Below the pieces are notes generated by a model. It made no database searches, was not told the DNA's origin, and worked only from the letters and a program-made list of their open reading frames with translations. A stretch of 64,000 nucleotides of DNA from Doris montereyensis (taxonomy: Eukaryota; Mollusca; Gastropoda; Nudibranchia; Dorididae): positions 22,501 through 86,500 of the forward strand of contig JAXRKP010001148.1 of NCBI GenBank assembly GCA_037039925.1, given 5' to 3'. The position numbers were made by a program, and so were the translations under genes. Position 1 is the stretch's first letter; every line of letters begins with the position of its first letter. Below are positions 35,530 to 47,400 of the stretch, piece after piece.

Positions 35530-37660
35530 CTTTACATGTGTCCAGAGTCCTCTGTCCAGAGTCCAGAGTCCTCTGTCAGAGTCCAGAGTCCGCTGTCCAG
35601 AGTCCAGAGTCCTCCATCCAGAGTCCAGATTCCACTGTCGAGACTCCAGAGTCCTCCGTCCAGAGTCCAAAGTCCGCTGTCCAGAGTCCAGAGTCCTCCA
35701 TCCAGAGTCCTCCGTCCAGTCCAGAGTCCTCCGTTCAGTCCAGAGTCCTCCGTCCAGAGTCCTCCGTCCAGTCCAGTCCTCCATCCAGTCCAGAGTCCTC
35801 CGTCCAGTCCAGAGTCCTCCGTCCAGTCCAGAGTCCACAGTCCTCCGTGCAGAGTCCTCCATCAAGTCCAGAGTCCAGAGTCCACAGTCCACAGTCCTCT
35901 GTCCAGAGTCCAGAGTCCTCCATCCAGTCCAGAGTCCTGCGTCCAGTTCAGAGTCCTCCATCCAGTCCAAAGTCCTCCGTCCAGTCCAGAGTCCTCCATC
36001 CAGTCCAGAGTCCACAATCCTCCGCCCAGAGTCCTCCGTCCAGTCCAGAGCCCACAGTCCTCCGTCCAGAGTCCTCCGTCCAGTCCTCCGTCAGAGTCCT
36101 CCGTCCAGTCCGTCCAGTCCAGAGTCCTCCGTCCAGTCCACAGTCCTCCGTCCAGTCCAGAGTCAACAGTCCTCCGTCCAGAGTCCTCCGTCCAGTCCAC
36201 AGTCCTTCTGTCCAGTCCAGAGTCCACAGTCCTCCGTCCACAGTCCTCTGTCCAGAGTCCTCCGTCCAGTCCAGAGTCCAGTCCTCCGTCAGTACAGAGT
36301 CATCCATTCAGTCCAGACTCCACAGTCCTCTGTCCAGTCCAGAGTCCTCCGTCCAGTCCAGAGTCCACAGTCCTCCGTCCAGAGTCCAGAGTCTACAGTT
36401 CTCCGTCCAAAGTCCAGAGTCCTCCATCCAGAGTCCAGAGTCCGCCGTCCTCCGTTCAGTCCAGAGTCCTCCGTCCAGAGTCCAGAGTCTCCTGTCCAGT
36501 CCAGAGTCCACAGTCCTCCGTCCAGAAACCAGAGTCCAAAGTCCAGAGTTCAGAGTCCAGAGTCCAGAGTCCTCCATCCAGTGTCCTTCGTCCAGAGTCC
36601 TCTGTCCAGTCCTTCCTCCTTCGTCCAGAGTGCAGAGTCCAGAGTCAAAGTCCAGAGTCCTCCGTCCATAGTTCAGAGTCCAGAGTCCTCCATCCAGTGT
36701 CCTTCATGCAGAGTCCTCCGTCCAGAGTCCTCCGTCCAGAGTACATAGTCCTCCGTTCAGAGTCCAGAGTCCTCCGTCCAGTCCAGTCCTCCGTCCTCCG
36801 TTCAGTCCAGAGTCCTCCATCCAGAGTCCAGAGTCCAGAGTCATCCTTCCAGAGTCCAGAGTTTTCCGTTCAGAGACCTCTGTCCAGTCCAGAGTCCTCC
36901 GTCCAGAGTCCAGAGTCCTCCCAGTGTTCTTCGTCCAGAGTCCTCCGTCCAGAGTCCTCCGTCCAGTCCAGAGTCCACAGTCCTCCGTCCAGAGTCCACA
37001 GTCCTCCGTTCAGTCCAGAGTCCTCCGTTCAGAGTCCTCCGTCCAGTCCAGTCCCCCGTCCTCCGTTCAGTCCAGAGTCCTCCATCCAGAGTCCAGTGTC
37101 CAGAGTCATCCGTCCAGTCCAGAGTTTTCCGTTCAGAGTCCTCTGTCCAGTCCAGAGTCCAGAGTCCAGAGTCCAGAGTCCTCCCAGTGTTCTTCGTCCA
37201 GAGTCCTCCGTCCAAAGTCCTTCATCCTTCGTCTAGAGTCCAGAGTCCTTCGTCTAGAGTCCTTCGTCCAAAGTCCTCCGTCCAGAGTCCAAAGTCCTCC
37301 ATCCAGTGTCCTTCGTCCAGAGTCCTTCGTCCAGAGTCCTTCATCCTTCGTCCAGAGTCCAGAGTCCAGAGTCTAGAGTCAAGGGTCCAGAGTCCAGGGT
37401 CAAGAGTCCAGAGTCCAGAGTCCAGAGCAGATTCCAGAATCCAAAGTCCTCCGTCCAGAGTCCTCCGCCAAGAGTCCAGAGTCCTCCATCCAGAGTCCTC
37501 CATCCAGAGTCCAGAGTCCTCCGTCCAGAGTCCTCCGTCCAGAGTCCTCCATGTAGAGTCCATAATCCACGGTCCAGAGTCCAGAGTCCTCCGTCCAGAG
37601 TCCTTCGCCAAGTGTCCAGATTCTTCCGTCCAGAGTCCAGAGTCCATAGTCCTCCGTGCG
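35530..37660. repeat. Satellite built from 7-bp words
   Basis: Almost entirely made of the heptamers GTCCAGA, GTCCTCC, GTCCACA and ATCCAGA, with occasional 5-base GTCCA slips. No fixed longer unit exists; the order of heptamers varies. Stop codons are rare in all frames, giving a 566-residue Val-Gln-Ser-Pro frame on the plus strand and Trp-Thr-Asp-Gly frames on the minus. There is no signal, no domain and no splice context, so I do not call a gene. Confidence 0.93.
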
Positions 37661-37674
37661 GAACGGCATAGGCA

Positions 37675-38010
37675 GTCACACATCCTTTCGTCATCAAGGA
37701 TTCTTCTGATGAAGATACTTTGATTGCGCTAGCATTGCTAATACTAATAAATACAAAGAAAAGAAAAAAGCGCATTATGTGGTGTCGTGAACATTTTCTC
37801 TTGAGGAGAGAGTTTCAAAGAACGTTCTGCTCATTAATGACGCGTAAAGATCACAAATTATTTTTCAACTATCTAAGAATGTCACACAAGACTTATGAGG
37901 AACTCAAGACACTAGTGCTTCCGCATCTAGAACCTGTGGGTTGTAATTGGCGGGATCCAATATCTGTAGAATGGCAAAACAACCCTGTGTTCAGAAATGT
38001 TTCACATTGA
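37675..38010 (+). pseudogene. PIF/Harbinger (HARBI1-like) transposase N-terminal fragment
   Basis: The frame DSSDEDTLIALALLILINTK, then MWCREHFLLRREFQ, LRMSHKTYEELKTLVLPHLE and NWRDPISVE follows the start of Harbinger nucleases (an RRxWVRxxLxxRxxxGxFxxL-type block, then FRMSxxxFxxLLxxVxPxI and a RxxISxExRLAxTLRFLATG block). It breaks off after ISVE. The DDE catalytic part is absent. It could also be a host gene derived from Harbinger, broken by sequence error or an intron. Confidence 0.65.
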
Positions 38011-38101
38011 ATGGAAATAAATCGGTCATGCTGAAATGTTTTATCAAAACCATTTTGACTGTGAAACCTGTTTATATAAAAATTAATAGAATACCGTATA
38101 C

Positions 38102-38122
38102 CGGGGGGGGGGGGGGGGGGGG
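38102..38122. repeat. Poly-G run
   Basis: About 20 consecutive G between the Harbinger-like and MADF-like fragments. Able to form a G-quadruplex, and prone to length errors. Confidence 0.9.
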
Positions 38123-38133
38123 TTCACAGTACA

Positions 38134-38345
38134 ATAAACTCACCTGCTGGTGGGAATTTACTATCAATATTTTCCCGAACTTGTATTCTTTGTTCTTTGT
38201 TACGGTAGTCTGGGTTTTGGAGGTCCCAAATAAGTGGCTGGGGTCTCAAGCTCAATAAGTTTCTTCTTGTCGTCGTCCGTCTCGAGTTCACCTGTACTGT
38301 AATCTTACCACACACCTCACAAAAAGTGAACACGTTCAATTTTCA
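38134..38345 (-). pseudogene. MADF (Myb/SANT-like) DNA-binding domain exon or fragment
   Basis: The minus strand reads ETDDDKKKLIEL and, after a one-base change of frame, LIWDLQNPDYRNKEQRIQV followed by RENIDSKFPPAG and a good donor GTGAGTTT. This is the KLIELVxxxPxLWDxxxxDYRNKxxRxxxWxxI pattern of MADF domains. An intron acceptor-like TTACAG precedes it. Many PIF/Harbinger elements carry a second MADF/Myb-like protein, so it probably belongs with the neighbouring transposase fragment, here tail-to-tail. Confidence 0.65.
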
Positions 38346-38389
38346 ACACACGCGGTTTTCGTTACCGCTGTGTCGTGTCGTCCTATGTA

Positions 38390-38796
38390 AGTAGATAAAG
38401 ACAAACAGTGAGGTAAGGGGCATGTCGGAAGTGAAGGTAATGACACAAGATGATATGAAAACCCCATAGGAACAAAGACAAACAGTGAGGTAAGGGGCAT
38501 GTCGGAAGTGAAGGTAATGACACAAGATGTGAAAAATAGGAACAAAGACAAAAGATGATCGGAAGTGAAGGTAATGACACAAGATGATATGAAAACCCCA
38601 TAGGAACAAAGACAAACAGTGAGGTAAGGGCATGTCGGAAGTGAAGGTAATGACACAAGATGATATGAAAACCCCATAGGAACAAAGACAAACAGTGAGG
38701 CAAGGGGCACGGAAGTGAAGGTAATGACACAAGATGATATGAAAGCCCGATAGGAACAAAGACGAGACAAATACAATACAAGGAGTAAACCGAGGG
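38390..38796 (-). repeat. 77-bp tandem array of the SINE family C tail
   Basis: Five to six copies of a 77-bp unit (AGGAACAAAGACAAACAGTG, AGGTAAGGGGCATGTCGGAA, GTGAAGGTAATGACACAAGA, TGATATGAAAACCCCAT), some shortened. The reverse complement equals the 3' body of SINE family C, which stands intact immediately to the right on the plus strand. The last unit at 38751-38796 extends into more body sequence (ACGAGACAAATACAATACAA). Confidence 0.9.
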
Positions 38797-39045
38797 CTCG
38801 TAGTTAGCTCGGTTGGTAGCACGCTTTCTTTTCGTGGCTTTCTTTTTCATGGCTTTCTTTTCATGGCTTTCTTTTTATGGCGAGGCGATGGGTGCCGACG
38901 CAGAGGTCGCGGGTTCGATCCCCATGGTGGCCAGGATTGTTTTCGGTCTATTCCTTGTATTTGTCTCGTCTTTGTTCCTATGGGGCTTTCATATTATCTT
39001 ATGTCATTACCTTCACGTCCTATGCAAAGCGGTACTCTAAATCTT
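38797..39045 (+). mobile_element. tRNA-derived SINE family C, near-complete copy
   Basis: The tRNA-like head has an A box in GTTAGCTCGGTTGGTAGCAC and a B box GGTTCGATCCC (38923-38933). The D-to-anticodon region is expanded by four copies of a TGGCTTTCTTTT word. The body follows: TGTTTTCGGTCTATTCCTTG, TATTTGTCTCGTCTTTGTTC, CTATGGGGCTTTCATATT, TGTCATTACCTTCAC. Confidence 0.88.
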
Positions 39046-39154
39046 TGTGTCCACTTTTGTTTTCAGGCGTGAGATGAGTTGTGTGCCGCGTGCCCGGTGC
39101 CCTGTGCCTTCCTATGGAAGGTCGGCCTTACGTTACAATATATACATAATACAT

Positions 39155-39360
39155 GGCAATCAAAGCTTGCTTCGCACCGGTTCGCTTGGTTGGTGATGCG
39201 CTCTCTTTTCAACGTGAGGCAATGGGTAAGGACGTAGAGGTCGAGGTCGCAAGTTCGATTCTGTTGATGCTCAAAGATTGTTTTCAGCCTATTACTTTGT
39301 ACAGTATATATTTGTCTTGTCTTGGTTGCTACGAGGTTTTAACATAATTTCACTGCCGGT
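39155..39360 (+). mobile_element. tRNA-derived SINE family C, second copy
   Basis: The head GCTTGGTTGGTGATGCGCTC, with B box AAGTTCGATTCTG, is followed by the body TTGTTTTCAGCCTATTACTT, TTTGTCTTGTCTTGGTTGCT and ACGAGGTTTTAACATAATTT. More diverged than its neighbour. Confidence 0.8.
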
Positions 39361-39518
39361 ACCTTATTCATAGAGGCGTGGCATACCCATTATTGTATGG
39401 GGTGCCACTATAAAATAACGTCTTAATATCATACTTTCAGACAACTGATATAAATCATACCACACGATGTAGTTACTAGTACAATGTACGACGTAATAAA
39501 GCCTCCGCAAACTTTTGA

Positions 39519-40082
<564 letters not shown>

Positions 40083-40339
40083 ACACCAGTGATAGTGATA
40101 AAGTAAGAGACGATAGAGACAGAGACAGAGATACAGATTAGACAGAGACAGAGACTACAGAGAGAGTGATAGACCAGATAGTACCCAGTGATAGTGATAC
40201 AACCTCTGATAGTCATACTATAAGTGATAGGGATAGATATTACTACCAGTGATAGTGAGATAGTGAGAGACCAGTGAGAGTGACGGAGGATTACTACCAC
40301 TTACCAGGATACCAGAGAGAGATTAGAGTGATAGACCTT

Positions 40340-40375
<36 letters not shown>

Positions 40376-40440
40376 ATTAGAGACCAGAGATAGGGGGAGG
40401 GACGGATGAAGAAAGAGAGAGATGACAATAACTCGTCACT
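40083..40440. repeat. Transition from GA tract to nonamer satellite
   Basis: A mixture of GAGA runs, AGACAGAGACAGAG and single ACCAGTGATAGTGATA words, with a pure GA run at 40342-40371. Confidence 0.75.
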
Positions 40441-43400
40441 AGATTCAAATAAAGATGGTAATATCGATAGTAATACTACCATTACTACCAGTGATACTAG
40501 TGATACTGCTATTACTACCAGTGATAGTGATACTGCTATTACCACTAGTAATAGTGATATTTTATATTACTACCAGTGATAGTGATACTACCATTACTAC
40601 CAGTGATAGTGATACTACCATTACTACCAGTAATAGTGATACTACCATTGCTACCATTGAGAGTGATACTACCATTACTACCAGTGATAGTGATACTACC
40701 ATTACTACCATGTAATAGTGATACTACCATTACTACCAGTAATACTAATACTACCAGTGATAGTGATACTACCATTACTACCAGTAATAGTGATACTACC
40801 ATTACTACCATTGATAGTGATACTACCATTACTACCAGTAACAGTGATACTACCATTACTACCAGTAATAGTGCTACTACCAGTGATAGTGATACTACCA
40901 TTATTACCAGTATTAGTGATACAACTATTACTACCATTGATAGTGATACTACCATTACTACCAGTGATAGTGATACTACAATTACTACCAGTGATAGTGA
41001 TACTACCATTATTACCAGTGATAGTGATACTACCATTACTACCAGTGATAGTGGTACTACCATTACTACCAGTAATAGTGGTACTACCAGTTATAGTGAT
41101 ACTACCATTACTACCAGTGATAGTGATAGTACTACCAGTGATAGTGATACAACCTCTGATAGTCTACTATCAGTGATAGTAATTGGATATTACCATAAGT
41201 ACCAGTGATAGTAATGCTACCAGTGATAGCGATACTACTTCTACTATTATTACCAGTGATAGTGATATTCCCAGTGATAGTGATACTACCATTACTACCT
41301 GTGATAGTGATACTACCATTACTACCAGCTATAGTGAAACTACCGTTACTACCAGTTATAGTGATACTACCATTACTACCAGTGATAGTGATACTACCAT
41401 TACCACCAGTGATAGTGATACTAAAATTACTACCAGTGATAATGATACTACCATTACCACCAGTGATAGTGATACTACCATTACTACCAGTGATAATAAT
41501 ACTACCATTACTACCAGTGATAGTGATACTACCATTACTACCACTTACCAGTGATAGTGATACTACCATTACTACCAGTTATAGTGATACCATTACTACC
41601 AGTGATAGTGATACTACCATTACTACCAGTGATAGTGATACTACTATTACCACCAGTGATAGTGATACTACCATACCACCAGTTATAGTGATACTACCAT
41701 TACCACCAGTGATAGTGATACTACTATTACTCAGTGATAGTGATACTACCATTACTACCAGTGATAGTGATACTACTATTACTACCAGTGATAGTGATAC
41801 TACCATTACTACCAGTTATAGTGATACTACCATTACTACCAGTGATAGTGATACTACCATTACTTACTACCAGTTATAGTGATACTACCATTACTACCAG
41901 TGATAGTGATACTACCAGTGATATTACTACCAGTGATAGTGATACTACCATTACTACCAGTGATAGTGATACTACCATTACTACCAGTGATAGTGATACT
42001 ACCATTACTACCAGTGATAGTGTGATTACTACCATTACTACCAGTACAAGTAATATTGATACTACCATTACTACCAGTGATAGTGATACTACCATTACTA
42101 CCAGTGATAGTGATACTACTATTACTACAAGTAATAGTGATACTACCATTACTACCAGTGATAGTGATACTACCATTACTACCAGTGATAGTGATACTAC
42201 TATTACTACCAGTGATATTGATACAACTATTACTACCAGTGATAGTGATACTACCTATTACTACCAGTGATAGTGATACTACTATTACTACCAGTGATAG
42301 TGATACTACTATTACTACCAGTGATAGTGATACTACTATTACTGATACTACTATTACTACCAGTGATTGTGATACTATCATTACTACCAGTGATAGTGAT
42401 ACTACTATTACTACCAGTGATAGTGATACTACTATTACTACCAGTGATAGTGATACTACTATTACTACCAGTAATAGTGATACTACTATTACTACCAGTG
42501 ATAGTGATACTACTATTAATACCAGTGATAGTGATACTACTATTACTACCAGTGATAGTGATACTACTATTACTACAAGTAATAGTGATACTACTATTAC
42601 TACCAGTAATAGTGATACTACTATTACTACCAGTGATAGTGATACTACTATTACTACCAGTAATAGTGATACTACTATTATTACCAGTGATAGTGATACT
42701 ACTATTACTACCAGTGATAGTGATACTACCATTACTACCAGTGATAGTGATACTACTATTACTACCAGTGATAGTGATATAATACTACAAGTACCAGTGA
42801 TAATGATACTACCAGTCATAGTGATACTACTAGTGATAGTGATACTACCAGTGATAGTGGTACTACCAGTGATATTGATACTACCAGTCATAGTGATACT
42901 ACCAGTGATAGCGATACTACCAGTGATAGTGATACTACCAGTCATAGTGATACTACCAGTGATCAGTGATAATGATACTACCATTACTACCAGTGATAGT
43001 GATACTACTATTGCTACCAGTGATAGTGATACTACCATTACTACCAGTGATAGTGATACTACTATTACTACCAGTGATAGTGATACTACCGGTGATAGTG
43101 ATACTACCAGTCATAGTGATACTACCAGTGATAGTGATACTAGCAATCATAGTGATACTACCAGCGATAGTGATACTAGCAGTCTTAGTGATACTATCAG
43201 TGATAGTGATACTACCAGTCATAGTGATACTACCAGTGATAGTGATACTACCATTACTACCAGTTATAGTGATACTACCATTACTACCAGTGATAGTTAT
43301 ACTACTACCACTACCAGTTATAGTGATACTACCATTAATACCAGTGATAGTGATACTACCATTACTACCAGTGATAGTGATACTACCATTACTACCAGTG

Positions 43401-44470
43401 ATAGTTATACTACCATTACTACAAGTGATAGTGATACTACCATTACTACCAGTGATAGTGATACTACCATTACTACCAGTGATAGTGATACTACCATTAC
43501 TACCAGTGAAAGTGCTACTACTAATACTACAAGTGATATTGATACCATTACCATTACTACTACCAGTGATAGTGATACTATTACTACCAGTGATATTACT
43601 ACCATTCAGTGATAGTGATACTACTATTACTACAAGTCATAGTGATACTACTATTACTACCAGTGATAGTGATACTATCATTACTACTAGTGATAGTGAT
43701 ACTACTATACTACAAGTAATATTACCATTACAAGTGATACTACCATTACTACCAGTGATAGTGATACTACCATTACTACCAGTGATAGTGATACTACCAT
43801 TACTACCAGTGATAGTGATACTACTATTACTACAAGTAATAGTGATACTACCATTACTACCAGTAATAGTGATACTACCATTACTACCAGTAATAGTGAT
43901 ACTAGCATTACTACCAGTGATAGTGATACTACTATTACTACCAGTGATAGTGATACTACTATTACTACCAGTGATAGTGATACTACTATTACTACCAGTG
44001 ATAGTGATACTACTATTACTACCAGTGATAGTGATACTACTATTACTACCAGTGATAGTGATACTACCATTACTACCAGTGATAGTGATACTACTATTAC
44101 TACCAGTGATAGTGATACTACTATTACTACCAGTAATAGTGATACTACTATTACTACCAGTGATAGTGATACTACTATTACTACCAGTGATAGTGATACT
44201 ACTATTACTACCAGTGATAGTGATACTACCATTACTACCAGTGATAGTGATTACTACCAGTGATAGTGTGATTACTACCAGTGATAGTGATACTACTATT
44301 ACTACCAGTGATAGTGATACATTACTACTATTACTACCAGTGATAGTGATACTACGATAGTATGATTACTACCAGTGATAGTGATACTACTATTACTACC
44401 AGTGATAGTGATACTACCATTACTACCAGTGATAGTGATACTACTATTACTACCAGTGATAGTGATAGTA
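40441..44470. repeat. Large satellite, 27-bp section
   Basis: The unit is three nonamers in order: AGTGATAGT, GATACTACC (or GATACTACT) and ATTACTACC. Spacing is exactly 27 bp over long stretches (for example 44051 to 44078). Point variants (AATAGT, GTTAT, ACTACA) recur. All six frames are open for hundreds of codons because the period is a multiple of three; the translations are [13 protein letters not shown] and VIVILPLLP-type repeats. Confidence 0.97.
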
Positions 44471-47400
44471 ATACTACCAGTACCAGTGCTAATGATACTA
44501 CCAGTGATAGTGATACTACCAGTGATAGTGATACTACCAGTGATAGTTACTACCAGTGATATTGATACTACCAGTCAGTCATAGTGATACCATGATACTA
44601 CCAGTGATAGCGATACTACCAGTGATAGTGATACTACCAGTGATAGTGGTACTACCAGTCATAGTGATACTACCAGTGATAGTGATACTACCAGTGATAG
44701 CGATACTACCAGTGATAGTGATACTACCAGTCATAGTGATACTACCAGTGATCAGTGATAGTGATACTACCATTACTACCAGTGATAGTGATACTACTAT
44801 TACTACCAGTGATAGTGATACTACCATTACTACCAGTGATAGTGATACTACTATTACTACCAGTGATAGTGATACTACCGGTGATAGTGATACTACCAGT
44901 CATAGTGATACTACCAGTGATGGTGATACTAGCAGTCATAGTGATACTACCAGCGATAGTGATACTAGCAGTCTTAGTGATACTACCAGTGATAGTGATA
45001 CTACCAGTCATAGTGATACTACCAGTGATAGTGATACTACCATTACTACCAGTGATAGTGACACTACCAGTCATAGTGATACTACCAGTAATAGTAATAG
45101 TGATACTACAAGTAATAGTGATACTACAAGTAATAGTGATACTACTAGTGATAGTGATACTACCAGTGATAGTGATACTACCAGTAATAGTGATACTACC
45201 AGTAAAAAAATAGTGATACTACCTGTAATAGTAATAGTGATACTACAAGTAATAGTGATACTACAAGTAATAGTGATACTACCAGTGATAGTGACACTAC
45301 CAGTCATAGTGATACTACCAGTCATAGTGATACTACCAGTGATAGTAATAGTGATACTACAAGTGATAGTGATACTACCAGTGATAGTAATAGTGATACT
45401 ACAAGTGATAGTGATACTACCAGTGATAGTAAGAGTGATACTACAAATAATAGTGATACTACCAGTGATAGTAATAGTGATACTACAAGTGATAGTGATA
45501 CTACCAGTGATAGTGATACTACCAGTCATAGTGATACTACCAGTGATAATGATAATAGTGATACTACCAGTCATAGTGATACTACCAGTGATAGTAATGG
45601 TGATACTACAAGTAATAGTGATACTACAAGTGTTAGTGATACTACCAGTGATAGTAATAGTGATACTACCAGTAATAGTGATACTACCAGTGATAGTAAT
45701 AGTGATACTACAAGTGATAGTGATACTACCAGTGATAGTGATACTACCAGTCATAGTGATACTACCAGTGATAGTGAATAGTGTGATACTACAAGTGATA
45801 GTGATACTACCAGTGATAGTAATAGTGATACTACAAGTCATAGTGATACTACCAGTGATAGTAATACCAGTGATGATACTACAAGTGATAGTGATACTAC
45901 CAGTGATAGTGATACTACCAGTGATGTGATACTACCAGTGATAGTGATACTACCAGTGATAGTGATACTACCAGTGATAATATAGTGATACTACCAGTGA
46001 TGCTGATACTACCAGTGATAGTGATACTACCAGTGATAGTGACACTAGCAGTGATAATATTAGCAGTGACAATGATACTACCAGTGATAGTGATACTACC
46101 AGTGATAGTGATACTACAAGTGATAGTGATACTACCAGTGATAGTAATAGTGATACTACAAGTGATAGTGATACTACCAGTGATAGTGATACTAGCAGTG
46201 ACAATGATACTACCAGTGATAGTGATACTACCAGTGATGGTGATACTACCAGTGATAGTAATAGTGATACTACAAGTGATAGTGATACTACCAGTGATAG
46301 TGATACTAGCAGTAATGCTGATACAGTGATAGTGATATTACCAGTGACAATGATACTACCAGTGATAATATTAGTGACAATGATACTACCAGTGATAATG
46401 ATACTACCAGTGATAATGATACTACCAGTGGTAATGATACTACCAGTGACAATGATACTACCAGTGATAATGATACTACCAGTGATAATGATACTACCAG
46501 TGACAATGATACTACCAGTGATAATATTAGCAGTGATAATGATACTACCAGTGATACTACCAGTGACAATGATACTACCAGTGATAATGATACTACCAGT
46601 GATAGTAAGTGACAACGATACTACCAGTGATAATGATACTACCAGTGATAATGATACTACCAGTGACAATACTACCAGTGACAATGATACTACCAGTGAT
46701 AGTAGTGACAATGATACTACCAGTGATAATGATACAGTGACCAGTGATAGTGATATTAGCAGTGACAATGATACTACCAGTGATAATATTAGCAGTGATA
46801 ATGATACTAGCAGTGATAGTGATACTACCAGTGATAATGATACTACCAGTGATAGTGATAACACCAGTGATAATGATACTAGCAGTGATAGTGATACTAC
46901 CAGTGATAATGATACTACCAGTGATAGTGATACACCAGTGATAATGATACTAGCAGTGATAGTGATACTACCAGTGATAGTGATACTACCAGTGATAATG
47001 ATACTACCAGTGATAATGATAACACCAGTGATAATGATACTACCAGTGATAATGATACTACCAGTGATAATGATACTACCAGTGATAGTGATACTACCAG
47101 TGATAATGATACTACCAGTGATAGTGATACTACCAGTATTGATACTACCAGTGATAGTGATACTACCAGTGATAGTGATACTACCAGTGTTAGTGATATT
47201 ACTAAGTGATGGTGATACTACCAGTGATAGTGATACTACCAGTGATAGTGACTACCAGTGATAGTGATACTACCAGTGATAGTGATACTATCAGTGTTAG
47301 TGATACTACCAGTGATAGTGATACTACCAGTGATAGTGATACTACCAGTGATAGTGATACTACCAGTGATAGTGATACTAGCAGTGATAATGATACTACC

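Noticed and set aside
35536..37236. 566-residue Val-Gln-Ser-Pro frame
   Set aside because: It is a product of the heptamer satellite. Competing open frames exist on both strands.
38336..38850. 146-159 residue cysteine- and histidine-containing minus frames
   Set aside because: They repeat every 77 bases and come from the tandem SINE-tail array.
38797..38940. A true tRNA gene at the A and B boxes of SINE family C
   Set aside because: The D-to-anticodon region is expanded with TGGCTTTCTTTT words, no acceptor stem pairs, and a SINE body follows.
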